13,592 nt of DNA from Bacteroidota bacterium (GCA_023251595.1 JAHEYM010000051.1:1-13592); one strand, 5' to 3'. Positions 1-7,947 are shown, counted from the first letter of the stretch. The notes: a model not told the origin generated them from the letters alone. A program made the numbers and translations.

Positions 1-536
1 CGTTACCTGTTGCTAATTTCTTAACCGATCCGCCATTTTCGGATGTGCTGAATCCTCGCATTCATTTCTTTGATCACTCAACTGATGCAAACAGATATCA
101 TTGGGATTTTGGTGATTTAAGCGGGAGCATTGAAGAAAATCCAATTCATCTTTTTCCTGATGCAGGACTTTACAGCACTTGTTTAACCGTGAACAGCATT
201 CATGGTTGTGTTGACAGCGTTTGCGAAATGTTGAAAATAAATCCCGTCTTTACATTTTTTATTCCTAACGCTTTTACACCAGATGGCGATGGTCACAACG
301 ATCAGTTCACACCTTCGGGAACAGGAATTTTAGATTATACAATGAGCATTTTCGATCGTTGGGGTGAATCTTTATATGAAACAAAAGATTTGGCAAAACC
401 CTGGGATGGTAAAAAAGAAGCGGGCGATGTTTTAGGCGATACCTATAAATCTGATGTGTATGTTTATCGGATTCATATTCTGGATATTAATCAGGAAGGG
501 CACGTCTACGTTGGTAAAGTCGCATTAATCCGATAA
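1..536 (+). CDS. Secreted PKD-domain protein with gliding-motility (type B T9SS) C-terminal sorting domain, 5'-truncated
   Basis: This is the C-terminal end of a larger extracellular or cell-surface protein; the frame is open from base 3 to the window edge, so the GTG at 45 is internal and not the real start. The segment before it reads LPVANFLTDPPFSDV, a typical opening of a PKD domain, and the PKD core WDFGD follows. Next comes the conserved sorting-domain signature FIPNAFTPDGDGHND, then IFDRWGE, a WDG, DVYVYRI and a closing GKVALIR. In this family that C-terminal domain directs export through the type IX secretion system and is of the uncleaved-to-late-cleaved type B class. The missing upstream part probably carries a signal peptide and more repeats or an adhesin or enzymatic region. 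No clear terminator follows the stop. Family assignment is secure; the protein's actual task cannot be told from this fragment. Confidence 0.93.
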   Translation, partial: LPVANFLTDPPFSDVLNPRIHFFDHSTDANRYHWDFGDLSGSIEENPIHLFPDAGLYSTCLTVNSIHGCVDSVCEMLKINPVFTFFIPNAFTPDGDGHNDQFTPSGTGILDYTMSIFDRWGESLYETKDLAKPWDGKKEAGDVLGDTYKSDVYVYRIHILDINQEGHVYVGKVALIR

Positions 537-560
537 AACTGTTAGTCTGAAATTTTTTTG

Positions 561-737
561 TTGAAAACACCGGGTAAATCAAAACTTCAGAGACTCGCAT
601 CAGCTCGTCGCCGCAAAGAAGCTCAGTCTCAGGGTTTCTATGATGGTCGTTTCCGTCAACGTGTTGTTAAAGACAAAAAGAAAGAAGCAAGTCGCAAAAA
701 ATGCCGGGGACTTATACGACGTGAAGAAAAAGATTAA
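561..737 (+). CDS. Small basic protein resembling ribosome-rescue factor ArfA (TTG start)
   Basis: A 58-residue ORF lies between the PKD gene and the methyltransferase. It has no ATG; the likely start is TTG 561 (TTG 558 is also possible, and an in-frame TAG at 543 limits the 5' end). The protein is very basic (22 Lys/Arg in 58 residues). Residues 31-40 read FRQRVVKDKK, close to FRQRVEKNKK of Escherichia coli ArfA, which brings release factor RF2 to ribosomes stalled on mRNAs lacking a stop codon. The GKGSY that follows in E. coli is replaced by KEASRKKCRG. Ten of eleven Arg codons are CGN, which supports real coding. Coding status is fairly likely; the ArfA identity rests on one short motif and is tentative. 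A generic ribosome-associated basic peptide is the main alternative. Confidence 0.55.
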   Translation: MKTPGKSKLQRLASARRRKEAQSQGFYDGRFRQRVVKDKKKEASRKKCRGLIRREEKD

Positions 738-764
738 TTCGAATTTTATATTCAGTACTGTTTT

Positions 765-1610
765 ATGTTGAAAAATTTATATCATTTCCTCCACCCGAAA
801 TTTCAAAATTTATTTCTTGAATATAAAGTCGATTTCAAACCACGGTACGGTCATGGTAAACCTCCGCATGAACAGTTATATGAAATCATCAATGCGAATC
901 GTAGAGAATACTCAGAGATATTAAAGGCGTCTTTACAATATAAAAATGAATTTCAACAAATAAAAAAAACCGGTGAGAACTCAGATCCGAATTTTCCGTC
1001 ATGGAACAATGGTTTTTTACCCGGTCTTGATATAATAGGAATTTATACGATGCTTTCGTTATATAAACCAAAAAAATATGTTGAAATCGGTTCCGGCAAT
1101 TCCACCAAAGTCGCAGTCAAAGCGAAAACAGATCGGAAATTAACGACAGAAATAATTTCAATAGATCCCTTTCCCCGAGCGGAGATCGATCATCTCGCAG
1201 ATAAAGTGATCAGAGAACCTTTCGAAAATATTTCTTCTAAATTTCTTTCGGAGTTGGGCGAAAATGATATTTTATTTGTAGACAATTCTCATCGAATTCT
1301 TCCTAACTCCGATTCGATGGTTTTTTATCTCGAAGTACTTCCACGATTGAAGAAAGGTGTGATTGTTCATATTCATGATATTTATCTGCCTTATGATTAT
1401 CCGCAATTTATGTGCGACAGGTTTTATTCAGAGCAATACGGCTTGGCGATGTATTTACTGGCAAATCCCGATAAATATAAAACCCTCATGCCGAATTATT
1501 TTATTTCTGAAGATAAAGAATTAAGTAATATTCTTCAGCCGATATGGGATCACAATAATCTGAAAGACGTGGAGAGACATGGCGGTTCGTTTTGGTTGAA
1601 AATTAATTAA
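765..1610 (+). CDS. Class I SAM-dependent methyltransferase (Methyltransf_24-like)
   Basis: A 281-residue cytosolic protein with a Rossmann-type methyltransferase core in its second half. Visible landmarks are the SAM-binding loop VEIGSGNST (residues 106-114), the acidic end of the second strand in ISIDP (131-135), ILFVDNSHR (169-177) and VIVHIHDIYLPYDYP (199-213). The last two are characteristic of the class in which a catalytic or metal-binding Asp/His cluster follows strands 4 and 5. The first 90 residues are a helical region probably specific to the substrate. Relatives are often found near polysaccharide or glycan genes, but no glycosyltransferase is nearby, so the substrate is unknown. 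The ATG at 765 is the first in frame after the preceding small gene. The SRAP gene starts 11 bases after its stop, suggesting co-transcription. Confidence 0.8.
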   Translation: MLKNLYHFLHPKFQNLFLEYKVDFKPRYGHGKPPHEQLYEIINANRREYSEILKASLQYKNEFQQIKKTGENSDPNFPSWNNGFLPGLDIIGIYTMLSLYKPKKYVEIGSGNSTKVAVKAKTDRKLTTEIISIDPFPRAEIDHLADKVIREPFENISSKFLSELGENDILFVDNSHRILPNSDSMVFYLEVLPRLKKGVIVHIHDIYLPYDYPQFMCDRFYSEQYGLAMYLLANPDKYKTLMPNYFISEDKELSNILQPIWDHNNLKDVERHGGSFWLKIN

Positions 1611-1621
1611 AAAACATAGAA

Positions 1622-2476
1622 ATGTGTGGCAGATATGTCCTCGTTCAGAAGACAGAGGTGCTCGAAAAACGGTTCAATATAAAAGTCCCGGATACACTCG
1701 AACTCGCTCCGAATTATAATATATCGATCGGCACAATGGCTCCGGTGATAGCCAGCGACAAGCCAAACGAATTACAATTATTTCAATTTGGGTTAACGCC
1801 TTTTTGGGCAAAAAAAAGAACATATTTTTTTAATGCCCGCGCCGAGGGAGACAGAAATAAGGAAGACGATCCGAATTATTCGGGTGGAAAAGATATTCTG
1901 ACAAAACCAGCATTCCGTAAGCCAATTCGTTCGCAACGTTGTCTGATTCCCTGCGATTGTTTCATCGAAGGAACAACGAAAGAAGGACTGAATAAACCTT
2001 TTGTAATATATTTGAGAGATCGACGTCCTTTTTCTTTGGCAGGAATCTGGGATCAGTGGACGGACGAAGAAACGGGTGAGGTGGTGAAATCGTTTGCAAT
2101 CGTTACTACGGTTGCAAATTCACTGTTGCAAATGTTACCCCATCATCGTTCTCCAGTCATTTTGCGGGAGAGTGAAGAAAAGACCTGGTTGAAATCAGAT
2201 AATCTTCACAAGATCACAGATTTGCTAAAACCATATCCGGCAGAATTAATGAATGCTCATCCGATTAGTCCCGAAATTAAAAGTCCCAAAACAAATGGTA
2301 AAGAATTAATAAATCCTGTCGGACAACGTCTTCTATCGGAATTGGATTATAATGTCACAACACATTCGCGACTACAAGGCGTAGGAACGGGTAAGAAGCC
2401 GACAACCGAAAATCCATCGGGTAAAGTAATCGGTCTATCGAATGAAGATATTAAGAAAGCGACGGGAGAAACATAA
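1622..2476 (+). CDS. SRAP-family protein (YedK/HMCES-like abasic-site DNA-protein crosslinker)
   Basis: The protein starts MCGRY, so removal of Met exposes the Cys2 that in this family forms a thiazolidine crosslink with abasic sites in single-stranded DNA, protecting them during replication. Other active-site positions are present: Asn71 in NARAE (71-75), Glu116 in CFIEG, and His154 in HHRSP, the counterpart of the usual HxRMP. FGLTPFWA (56-63) matches the family's WGLxPxWA block. Two small oddities are FIEG where most members have an aromatic-Glu-Trp, and a tail of about 45 polar residues past the usual end of the fold (from about 240), with Lys, Thr and Gly, probably disordered. The whole protein is 284 residues, longer than E. 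coli YedK. It sits between a methyltransferase gene and tyrS; no LexA box is evident. Confidence 0.92.
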   Translation: MCGRYVLVQKTEVLEKRFNIKVPDTLELAPNYNISIGTMAPVIASDKPNELQLFQFGLTPFWAKKRTYFFNARAEGDRNKEDDPNYSGGKDILTKPAFRKPIRSQRCLIPCDCFIEGTTKEGLNKPFVIYLRDRRPFSLAGIWDQWTDEETGEVVKSFAIVTTVANSLLQMLPHHRSPVILRESEEKTWLKSDNLHKITDLLKPYPAELMNAHPISPEIKSPKTNGKELINPVGQRLLSELDYNVTTHSRLQGVGTGKKPTTENPSGKVIGLSNEDIKKATGET

Positions 2477-2492
2477 ATTGCCCTAATAAACT

Positions 2493-2500
2493 TATCTTTG
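2493..2500 (+). promoter_or_regulatory. Candidate Bacteroidota -7 promoter box for tyrS
   Basis: TATCTTTG fits the TAnnTTTG -7 consensus of the Bacteroidota primary sigma factor and lies four bases before the tyrS ATG. If used, the transcript would begin at or within a few bases of the start codon, giving a leaderless or near-leaderless mRNA. No TTG at the usual spacing was found, so the -33 element is not supported. Confidence 0.45.
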
Positions 2501-2504
2501 CCGA

Positions 2505-3782
2505 ATGAATTTTGTTGAAGAATTAAAATGGCGGGGGATGATACAGGATATCACGCCCGGAATCGAAGAATTATTATTATCGGAGAAAACTGCTGCTTAT
2601 GTGGGTATTGATCCCACCGCAGATTCGCTTCATATCGGTCATCTTGTTTCGGTGATGATGTTGAAACATTTTCAGGCAGCAGGTCATAAACCGATTGCAT
2701 TAGTCGGTGGTGCAACAGGAATGATTGGAGATCCTTCTGGAAAATCGGAGGAGCGAAATCTTTTGGATGAGAATACGCTAAGATATAATGTCGGCTGTAT
2801 TGAAATGCAAGTGAAGAAATTTCTTCCCTCGAACGATTCTGCAACTTCTGCCGAAGTTGTAAATAATTACGATTGGTTTGGTGAAATGAAAATGCTTGAA
2901 TTTATGCGCGATATAGGTAAACACATAACCCTCGCGTATATGATGGCGAAAGATTCTGTACAAAAAAGATTGGAAGGTGGAATTTCTTTTACCGAATTAT
3001 CTTATCAGCTTTTGCAGGGATACGATTTTTATTATTTATATAAAAATAAAAACTGCAAGTTGCAGATGGGTGGTTCCGATCAATGGGGAAATATTGTTAC
3101 CGGAACTGAACTCATTCGGAGAAAGGCATCGGGTGCAGCTTTCGGCATCACTTGTCCGTTAATTACAAAAGCTGATGGAGGTAAATTCGGAAAAACCGAA
3201 AGCGGAACAATATGGCTCGATCCTGATAAAACTTCACCCTATAAATTTTATCAGTTTTGGTTGAACGTGTCGGATCAGGATGCGGGTAAATATATACGTA
3301 TATTCACCATGCATCCAAAAGAAATGATTGGGAATTTCGAGAATGAACATAATGCTGCTCCACATTTACGGATTCTGCAAAAAGAACTCGCGAGATATAT
3401 GACTGTCATGGTTCACTCACAAAAAGATTTAGATCAATCAATTGAAGCCTCTGAAATTCTTTTTGGAAAAGGAACTACCGAAATGTTGAAAAATATGCCC
3501 GAAGCGCTTATGCTTGCAGTGTTTGAAGGTGTTCCGCAAATCGAACTGAATCACGCTGAACTTGTTGCCGGAATTTCCTTGATTGATTTTTTATCAACAT
3601 CAACAAATATATTTCCATCCAAAGCAGAGGCAAAAAAAATGCTGCAAGGCGGTGGTGTTTCCATCAATAAACAGAAAGTTGAAATCATGGAAATGATGGT
3701 CAATACTGATTCTCTTGTAAATCATAAATATATACTTGTGCAAAAAGGTAAAAAGAACTTTTATCTTGTAATATGCAATTGA
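2505..3782 (+). CDS. tyrS: Tyrosyl-tRNA synthetase
   Basis: This class I aminoacyl-tRNA synthetase activates tyrosine with ATP and charges tRNA-Tyr. The order of motifs is standard: tyrosine-binding YVGIDPTADSL (32-42), HIGH signature at 43-46, GATGMIGDPSG (69-79), SYQLLQGYDF (166-175), GGSDQWGN (189-196) and the KMSKS equivalent KFGKT (227-231). The last 70 residues or so form the S4-type RNA-binding domain, recognisable by SKAEAKKMLQGGGVSIN. The length of 425 residues is normal for the bacterial TyrRS. The final 10 bases overlap the start of murF in another frame, so the two genes are very likely co-transcribed and may be translationally coupled. No T-box or other leader is seen, and the 28-base gap upstream is too short for one. 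Confidence 0.97.
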   Translation: MNFVEELKWRGMIQDITPGIEELLLSEKTAAYVGIDPTADSLHIGHLVSVMMLKHFQAAGHKPIALVGGATGMIGDPSGKSEERNLLDENTLRYNVGCIEMQVKKFLPSNDSATSAEVVNNYDWFGEMKMLEFMRDIGKHITLAYMMAKDSVQKRLEGGISFTELSYQLLQGYDFYYLYKNKNCKLQMGGSDQWGNIVTGTELIRRKASGAAFGITCPLITKADGGKFGKTESGTIWLDPDKTSPYKFYQFWLNVSDQDAGKYIRIFTMHPKEMIGNFENEHNAAPHLRILQKELARYMTVMVHSQKDLDQSIEASEILFGKGTTEMLKNMPEALMLAVFEGVPQIELNHAELVAGISLIDFLSTSTNIFPSKAEAKKMLQGGGVSINKQKVEIMEMMVNTDSLVNHKYILVQKGKKNFYLVICN

Positions 3783-5179
3783 ATCTCAAATTCAAAGATA
3801 TTGAATCTGCAAAACCCGTTTTAATACAAGCGGCTAAATCGCAATTGAATGTTATTTTTTCAAACGTTTGCACTGATTCCCGCGCCATTAAATCGGGCGA
3901 TTTATTTTTTGCATTTAAAGGAGATAAATTTGATGCGCATGAATACATCGAACAGGTATTTTCATCCGGTGCTGCGGCCTGTGTTGTAAATCAATACTGG
4001 TACGAGGACAACAAAGATAATTTCAAAGATAAATTTTTGATTAGTGTCGATTCTGTAGAATCCTATTTCGCGCGGCTCGCAACTGTATATAGAAAAAGAT
4101 TTGATATTCCAATCATCGCGATTGGCGGGAGCAATGGAAAAACCTCGGTAAAAGAAATGACAGCCGCAGTTTTGTCACGAAAATACAATGTATTAAAAAC
4201 AGAAGGAAATTTAAATAATCATCTCGGTGTGCCGATGACCATTTTTCGTCTTCACTCGGAACACGAAATTGCTGTGGTTGAAATTGGTACGAATCATTTT
4301 GGTGAATTGGATTATCTCTGCGAAATTCTTGAACCTGGTTTAGGATTATTAACAAATATCGGTAATGAGCATCTCGAATTTTTCGGTGATCTTGAAGGGG
4401 TTACAAAAGCGGAAAGTGAATTATTCGAATATCTCGGAGAAAACGATGGCACAGCATTTCTGAATACAGACGATGATCTCTTAAAGACACTTTTCCCGCT
4501 TCTCAAAAAATTCATTACCTACGGATTCAATAATAAACCTGCCATAAAAGGTGAATTTATTACTCTCGATGCCGCGGCATGTGCAGAAATTTCGGTCAAA
4601 GGTCCGGTTGGTGAAACTGCAATTCAGTTGCCAATTCCCGGAAAACATACCGCAAACAATGCACTTGCAGCAGCAACAGTTGGTATTTATTTCGGTGTGT
4701 CTCTGCCTGAAATTAAAATCGCACTCGAAACTGTGAAGACAGCCTCGAAGCGAATGGAAGTGATTGAGAGAAACGGAATTGTTTTTCTGAGCGATTGTTA
4801 CAATGCAAATCCCGATTCATTAAATGCCGCGCTCGACACACTCAAACAAATGCAGAATACGGGAAGAAAGATTGCAGTTCTCGGCGATATGCGTGAAATG
4901 GGAAAAGAAGCTGCCAACGCCCATCGCGAAGCAGGAAAAAAGATTGCCTCTCTCGATTTCGATCTTATTTGTACTTTTGGTGAAATGATGAAATTGGTTT
5001 ATAATGAAGTGCAAAATGTGTCTGAAAAAAAGTCCATTCATTTTGAAAATAAATCAGAACTAACCGATTATCTGAAAAAGAATTTAACAGTGGGTGACGT
5101 AGTACTGATGAAAGCATCTCGCGCTTCGCGACTGGAAGAGGTGCTCGAGCGCTTCATTCATCCTTCTCAATATCCGTAA
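3773..5179 (+). CDS. murF: UDP-N-acetylmuramoyl-tripeptide--D-alanyl-D-alanine ligase
   Basis: MurF is the last cytoplasmic amino-acid ligase of peptidoglycan precursor synthesis, adding D-Ala-D-Ala to the UDP-MurNAc-tripeptide at the cost of ATP. Evidence in order: N-terminal TDSR (34-37) and GDLFFAFKG (42-50) of the UDP-binding domain; the P-loop GGSNGKTSVKEM (118-129); EGNLNNHLGVP (144-154); VVEIGTNHFGELDYL (168-182); TNIGNEHLEFFGD (185-197); GKHTANNALAA of the central domain; and DCYNANPDS in the C-terminal Mur ligase domain. TNHFGELDYL separates MurF from MurC, D and E. The 468-residue length is usual. Its start overlaps tyrS by 10 bases, and its 3' end overlaps the convergent M16 gene by 26 bases, so no room is left for a terminator between them. 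Other cell-wall genes are not in the window. Confidence 0.96.
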   Translation: MQLNLKFKDIESAKPVLIQAAKSQLNVIFSNVCTDSRAIKSGDLFFAFKGDKFDAHEYIEQVFSSGAAACVVNQYWYEDNKDNFKDKFLISVDSVESYFARLATVYRKRFDIPIIAIGGSNGKTSVKEMTAAVLSRKYNVLKTEGNLNNHLGVPMTIFRLHSEHEIAVVEIGTNHFGELDYLCEILEPGLGLLTNIGNEHLEFFGDLEGVTKAESELFEYLGENDGTAFLNTDDDLLKTLFPLLKKFITYGFNNKPAIKGEFITLDAAACAEISVKGPVGETAIQLPIPGKHTANNALAAATVGIYFGVSLPEIKIALETVKTASKRMEVIERNGIVFLSDCYNANPDSLNAALDTLKQMQNTGRKIAVLGDMREMGKEAANAHREAGKKIASLDFDLICTFGEMMKLVYNEVQNVSEKKSIHFENKSELTDYLKKNLTVGDVVLMKASRASRLEEVLERFIHPSQYP

Positions 5180-6542
5180 ACGCCAGCTTCTGCAGTCCCG
5201 GCAGTCTCTCGACCTGTTCACGAATCAGCATCTCATCGCCTACAACTACTATTTTATATGCGGTTGCTGTATAATATTTTTTGATGATTTTATTTACAAC
5301 ATCGGTTGAAATCATTTCCATTTCGTCGAAACGCGATTTGCGTTTACTGAGGTCGGAATATATCATCGGATTAAAAAAAGAAGATATCTGTGCAGGTGAA
5401 TCCATACCCAAATACGATCCTCTGAACTTTGCTTTTGCTACCTGTAATTGCGTTTCCGTAATTCCATTTTCGCAAAATGATTTCAAAACAGAATCAAAAA
5501 GAGCAATCGTATTGTAGGTTTCCGCTGCACGAACCTGTGTCGTTATTCTGAATATTCCCGAATTTGCTGCTTCATTATATTGACTGTAAATTCCGTAAGT
5601 TTTTCCGGCTTTCTCCCGAATTTCTCTGAAAATAATATTATTGAAAACTGAATTTGCCAATTCGAATGGAATCATTTCTTTTGTTCCCGCCATCGGTGCT
5701 TTCTTTGTCCAACTTATCCACGCCTGTGTAGCTTTCGTCTTATAAAGAACAGCATAAAATTTATCTTTTATTTCCGGAAGATCATAAGACGAAGAATTCA
5801 TTTCACCAAGTTTTGCTTCCCATTTCCCAAAACTTTTCTGGATTAAAGATTTTAATTTTTCATCATCCGGTTTGCCACAAATCACCAATTTGCAATTTTT
5901 TGGCGCGTAACTGAATTGATAAAACTCTCTGATTTTTGCAGAATCTAATTTCGTCAATTGTTTTTCGTAACTGCTCCTGCCTATTGGATTCATAGTTCCG
6001 AAAGTTTCAAGATCAGAAAAAATTTCACCCAATTGCGTGATATCCATTTTCCTTGGATTCGAGTAAGTCACTTTCTGATTAATTAATTCTTTTAATTCAG
6101 CTGCAGGAAAAGTGGGTGATAAAACTGCTGAAGCGAATAAGTCAACAGCTTTCTCCTGATCCTTATTCAGAAACTGAATATTGACACTCGAAAAATTGGT
6201 GTTTGATCCTGCAGTCAGTGTCGCACCCATCGCAGAAATCGCATTGTCTTGCGCTTGTCTGCTATATTTTGCATTTCCCCATAACATCGCTTCCGCGGTT
6301 ATCGATGCAATGTCCTGCAAACCGGGTGTTTCATTCTTCGTCCCCGCATTTGTATATAGATGAATGTTCGTTACCGACAACGATCCATACGGAATCCAGG
6401 TCACTTCCAATCCATTCTTTAACTTATACTGCTCAATTTGCGGAAAATCAATCTGCGCTGAAAGAGAGAGAATAGAGAACAGAGAACAAACAAACAAAAT
6501 AGTTTTAATAGATATCTTTTCCCTTAATTTGAATATTTTCAT
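5154..6542 (-). CDS. M16 (pitrilysin) peptidase-like subunit lacking the zinc motif
   Basis: A 462-residue exported protein with a hydrophobic signal peptide (about residues 13-30, ending SLSAQ). It has the M16 fold: an N-terminal LKNGLEV strand, NAGTKNETPGL, and a C-terminal half with REIREKAGKTYGIYS (the Arg/Tyr substrate-binding segment) and SGIFRI. Where the catalytic HxxEH should follow ETPGLQDIA, the sequence reads SITAE (80-84), so both zinc-binding His and the catalytic Glu are gone. It should therefore be a non-catalytic partner of the intact M16 subunit encoded just upstream, as in known two-gene M16B systems where one subunit supplies zinc and the other the Arg/Tyr pair. The upstream spacer is 40 bases and holds a 7-bp tandem repeat. 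The 3' end runs 26 bases into murF on the opposite strand. Confidence 0.9.
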   Translation of the reverse strand: MKIFKLREKISIKTILFVCSLFSILSLSAQIDFPQIEQYKLKNGLEVTWIPYGSLSVTNIHLYTNAGTKNETPGLQDIASITAEAMLWGNAKYSRQAQDNAISAMGATLTAGSNTNFSSVNIQFLNKDQEKAVDLFASAVLSPTFPAAELKELINQKVTYSNPRKMDITQLGEIFSDLETFGTMNPIGRSSYEKQLTKLDSAKIREFYQFSYAPKNCKLVICGKPDDEKLKSLIQKSFGKWEAKLGEMNSSSYDLPEIKDKFYAVLYKTKATQAWISWTKKAPMAGTKEMIPFELANSVFNNIIFREIREKAGKTYGIYSQYNEAANSGIFRITTQVRAAETYNTIALFDSVLKSFCENGITETQLQVAKAKFRGSYLGMDSPAQISSFFNPMIYSDLSKRKSRFDEMEMISTDVVNKIIKKYYTATAYKIVVVGDEMLIREQVERLPGLQKLAFTDIEKDE

Positions 6543-6552
6543 CTGAGCATCC

Positions 6553-6580
6553 TTAATTGTTAATTATTAATTGTTAATTG
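6553..6580. repeat. Four tandem 7-bp units (TTAATTG/TTAATTA)
   Basis: The spacer between the two M16 genes holds TTAATTG, TTAATTA, TTAATTG, TTAATTG back to back. The tract is also largely self-complementary. It ends two bases from the stop codon of the upstream M16 gene and lies 5' of the second M16 gene. Function is not known; slippage or an AT-rich regulatory tract are both possible. Confidence 0.8.
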
Positions 6581-6582
6581 AC

Positions 6583-7908
6583 TTACATTGGTTTTACATT
6601 TAAAACTTGAATCCTTTCTGTTGAAAAATATTTTGTCGCAACATTTTTCAAGTCAGCAACCGTAATTTTTTTAAGCTCATCGACTTCTGAATATGCTTTA
6701 TTATAATCGTGTAAATAATATTCAGCAATACCTAACTGTTGGGCTATTGTTTCGGGGGAATATGAATTCATCATTTCAGTCGCTTCCGTTGAAGTAATAA
6801 ATTGATTCATCAAATCCTGACTAACACCATCTGTTGCAATACGATCTATTTCTTCCCGAATCACTTTCTTCACTCTCGCATTACCGGGAAATGCCTGCAT
6901 GATAATATCCATGATACAATAATTGGAATACATCGATTCATCTTCACTCGCCAATTGTATGGCATATGCCTGATGATCTTTTTTCACCAATCTGCTTTGT
7001 AAGATAGAATTTTCACCCACAAATAATAAATTCTTAAACATATGGAAAGCATAATATTCTGTACTTCCTGCAGAGGGTTGCGGTAAGATATAAGAGAATA
7101 CCTGTACCGGAATCGGGTAATCGAGATTTAATTCAGGCGCTTTTAATTTGTTTGAAATAATATCCGGAACATCTGTTCTAACTTTCAGATCAAGCTGCTT
7201 GGTAACTTTCCCAAAATATTTTTCTGCCAGATCAAACATCGCCTGACTTTTCACATTTCCTACAATGACCAAATATGCATTATTCGGAGAATAATATTTA
7301 TCATAAAAATCCTGACACTGTTTTGAAGTGAACTGTGTAATTTCTTCGAGATAACCAATTACACTCACTTCGTAAGGATGTCCAGTGGGATATAACAGTT
7401 TTGAGCGTTCGAGATCGAGTTTCTGATACCAGTTATTCACTCCATTTCGAAATTCTTCACCCACCACCTGTCTTTCTGTATCAAGAATTTCCTGAGAGAT
7501 AACAAGATTTGCCATTCTGTCCGACTCCATATCAAATACTGTTTCCAACGCATCTTCCGGGACATATTCATGATAAACCGTGCGGTCGTAATCGGTATAT
7601 GCATTACAACTTCCACCATATTTATCTACATTGTCGAATATAGAATTTCCAGGAAATTTTTTCGTACCCCTGAACATCATGTGTTCGAACATGTGCGCCA
7701 TGCCACGGATACCGGGCACTTCATCCTTGCTTCCGGTTTTATACCACACTTCAAATTCGGTAAAATGCACATCCGGTTTTTCACAGACAATTACTTTCAT
7801 GCCGTTTTTTAATACGGTTGAATAGGATTTATATTCGACTGCGTGGACAGAGATATAAGAAATAAGCGCAGAAAATAAAAAGATGGGTTTCATTAGTTTT
7901 GAATTCAT
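6583..7908 (-). CDS. M16 (pitrilysin) family zinc peptidase, catalytic subunit
   Basis: A 441-residue metallopeptidase, exported by an N-terminal signal peptide. The inverted zinc motif HMFEH lies at residues 72-76 (His72 and His76 bind zinc, Glu75 is catalytic), after the family's GSKDEVPGIRGMA lead-in. The third ligand is Glu151 or Glu152 in RQVVGEEFRNG, at the expected distance. The block GGSCNAYTDYDRTVYHEYVP (98-117) is typical of M16B enzymes. Met1 is at 7908, but Met6 gives a more standard signal peptide starting MKPIFLFSALISYIS, so the true start may be 15 bases further in. It precedes the gene for a zinc-less M16 paralogue with only 40 bases between them, and the two probably form one heteromeric peptidase in the periplasm or outer membrane. 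Peptide substrates are unknown. Confidence 0.94.
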   Translation of the reverse strand: MNSKLMKPIFLFSALISYISVHAVEYKSYSTVLKNGMKVIVCEKPDVHFTEFEVWYKTGSKDEVPGIRGMAHMFEHMMFRGTKKFPGNSIFDNVDKYGGSCNAYTDYDRTVYHEYVPEDALETVFDMESDRMANLVISQEILDTERQVVGEEFRNGVNNWYQKLDLERSKLLYPTGHPYEVSVIGYLEEITQFTSKQCQDFYDKYYSPNNAYLVIVGNVKSQAMFDLAEKYFGKVTKQLDLKVRTDVPDIISNKLKAPELNLDYPIPVQVFSYILPQPSAGSTEYYAFHMFKNLLFVGENSILQSRLVKKDHQAYAIQLASEDESMYSNYCIMDIIMQAFPGNARVKKVIREEIDRIATDGVSQDLMNQFITSTEATEMMNSYSPETIAQQLGIAEYYLHDYNKAYSEVDELKKITVADLKNVATKYFSTERIQVLNVKPM

Positions 7909-7947
7909 GCTCTCAATTTAATAATATTACAGGAAGCTTTTTATTTT

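Noticed and set aside
45..47. GTG at 45 as the start of the first protein
   Set aside because: The frame is open upstream to the window edge and encodes the expected beginning of the PKD domain, so this codon is internal.
561..737. Ribosomal protein bS21 or bTHX as identity of the small basic ORF
   Set aside because: The sequence lacks the characteristic residues of either; the only recognisable similarity is the FRQRV-x-K-x-KK core of ArfA.
2551..2844. Antisense ORF inside tyrS
   Set aside because: It has no recognisable features and is fully explained as the complement of a well-conserved synthetase gene; the same holds for the antisense frames in murF, the M16 genes, the ATPase and rpoN.
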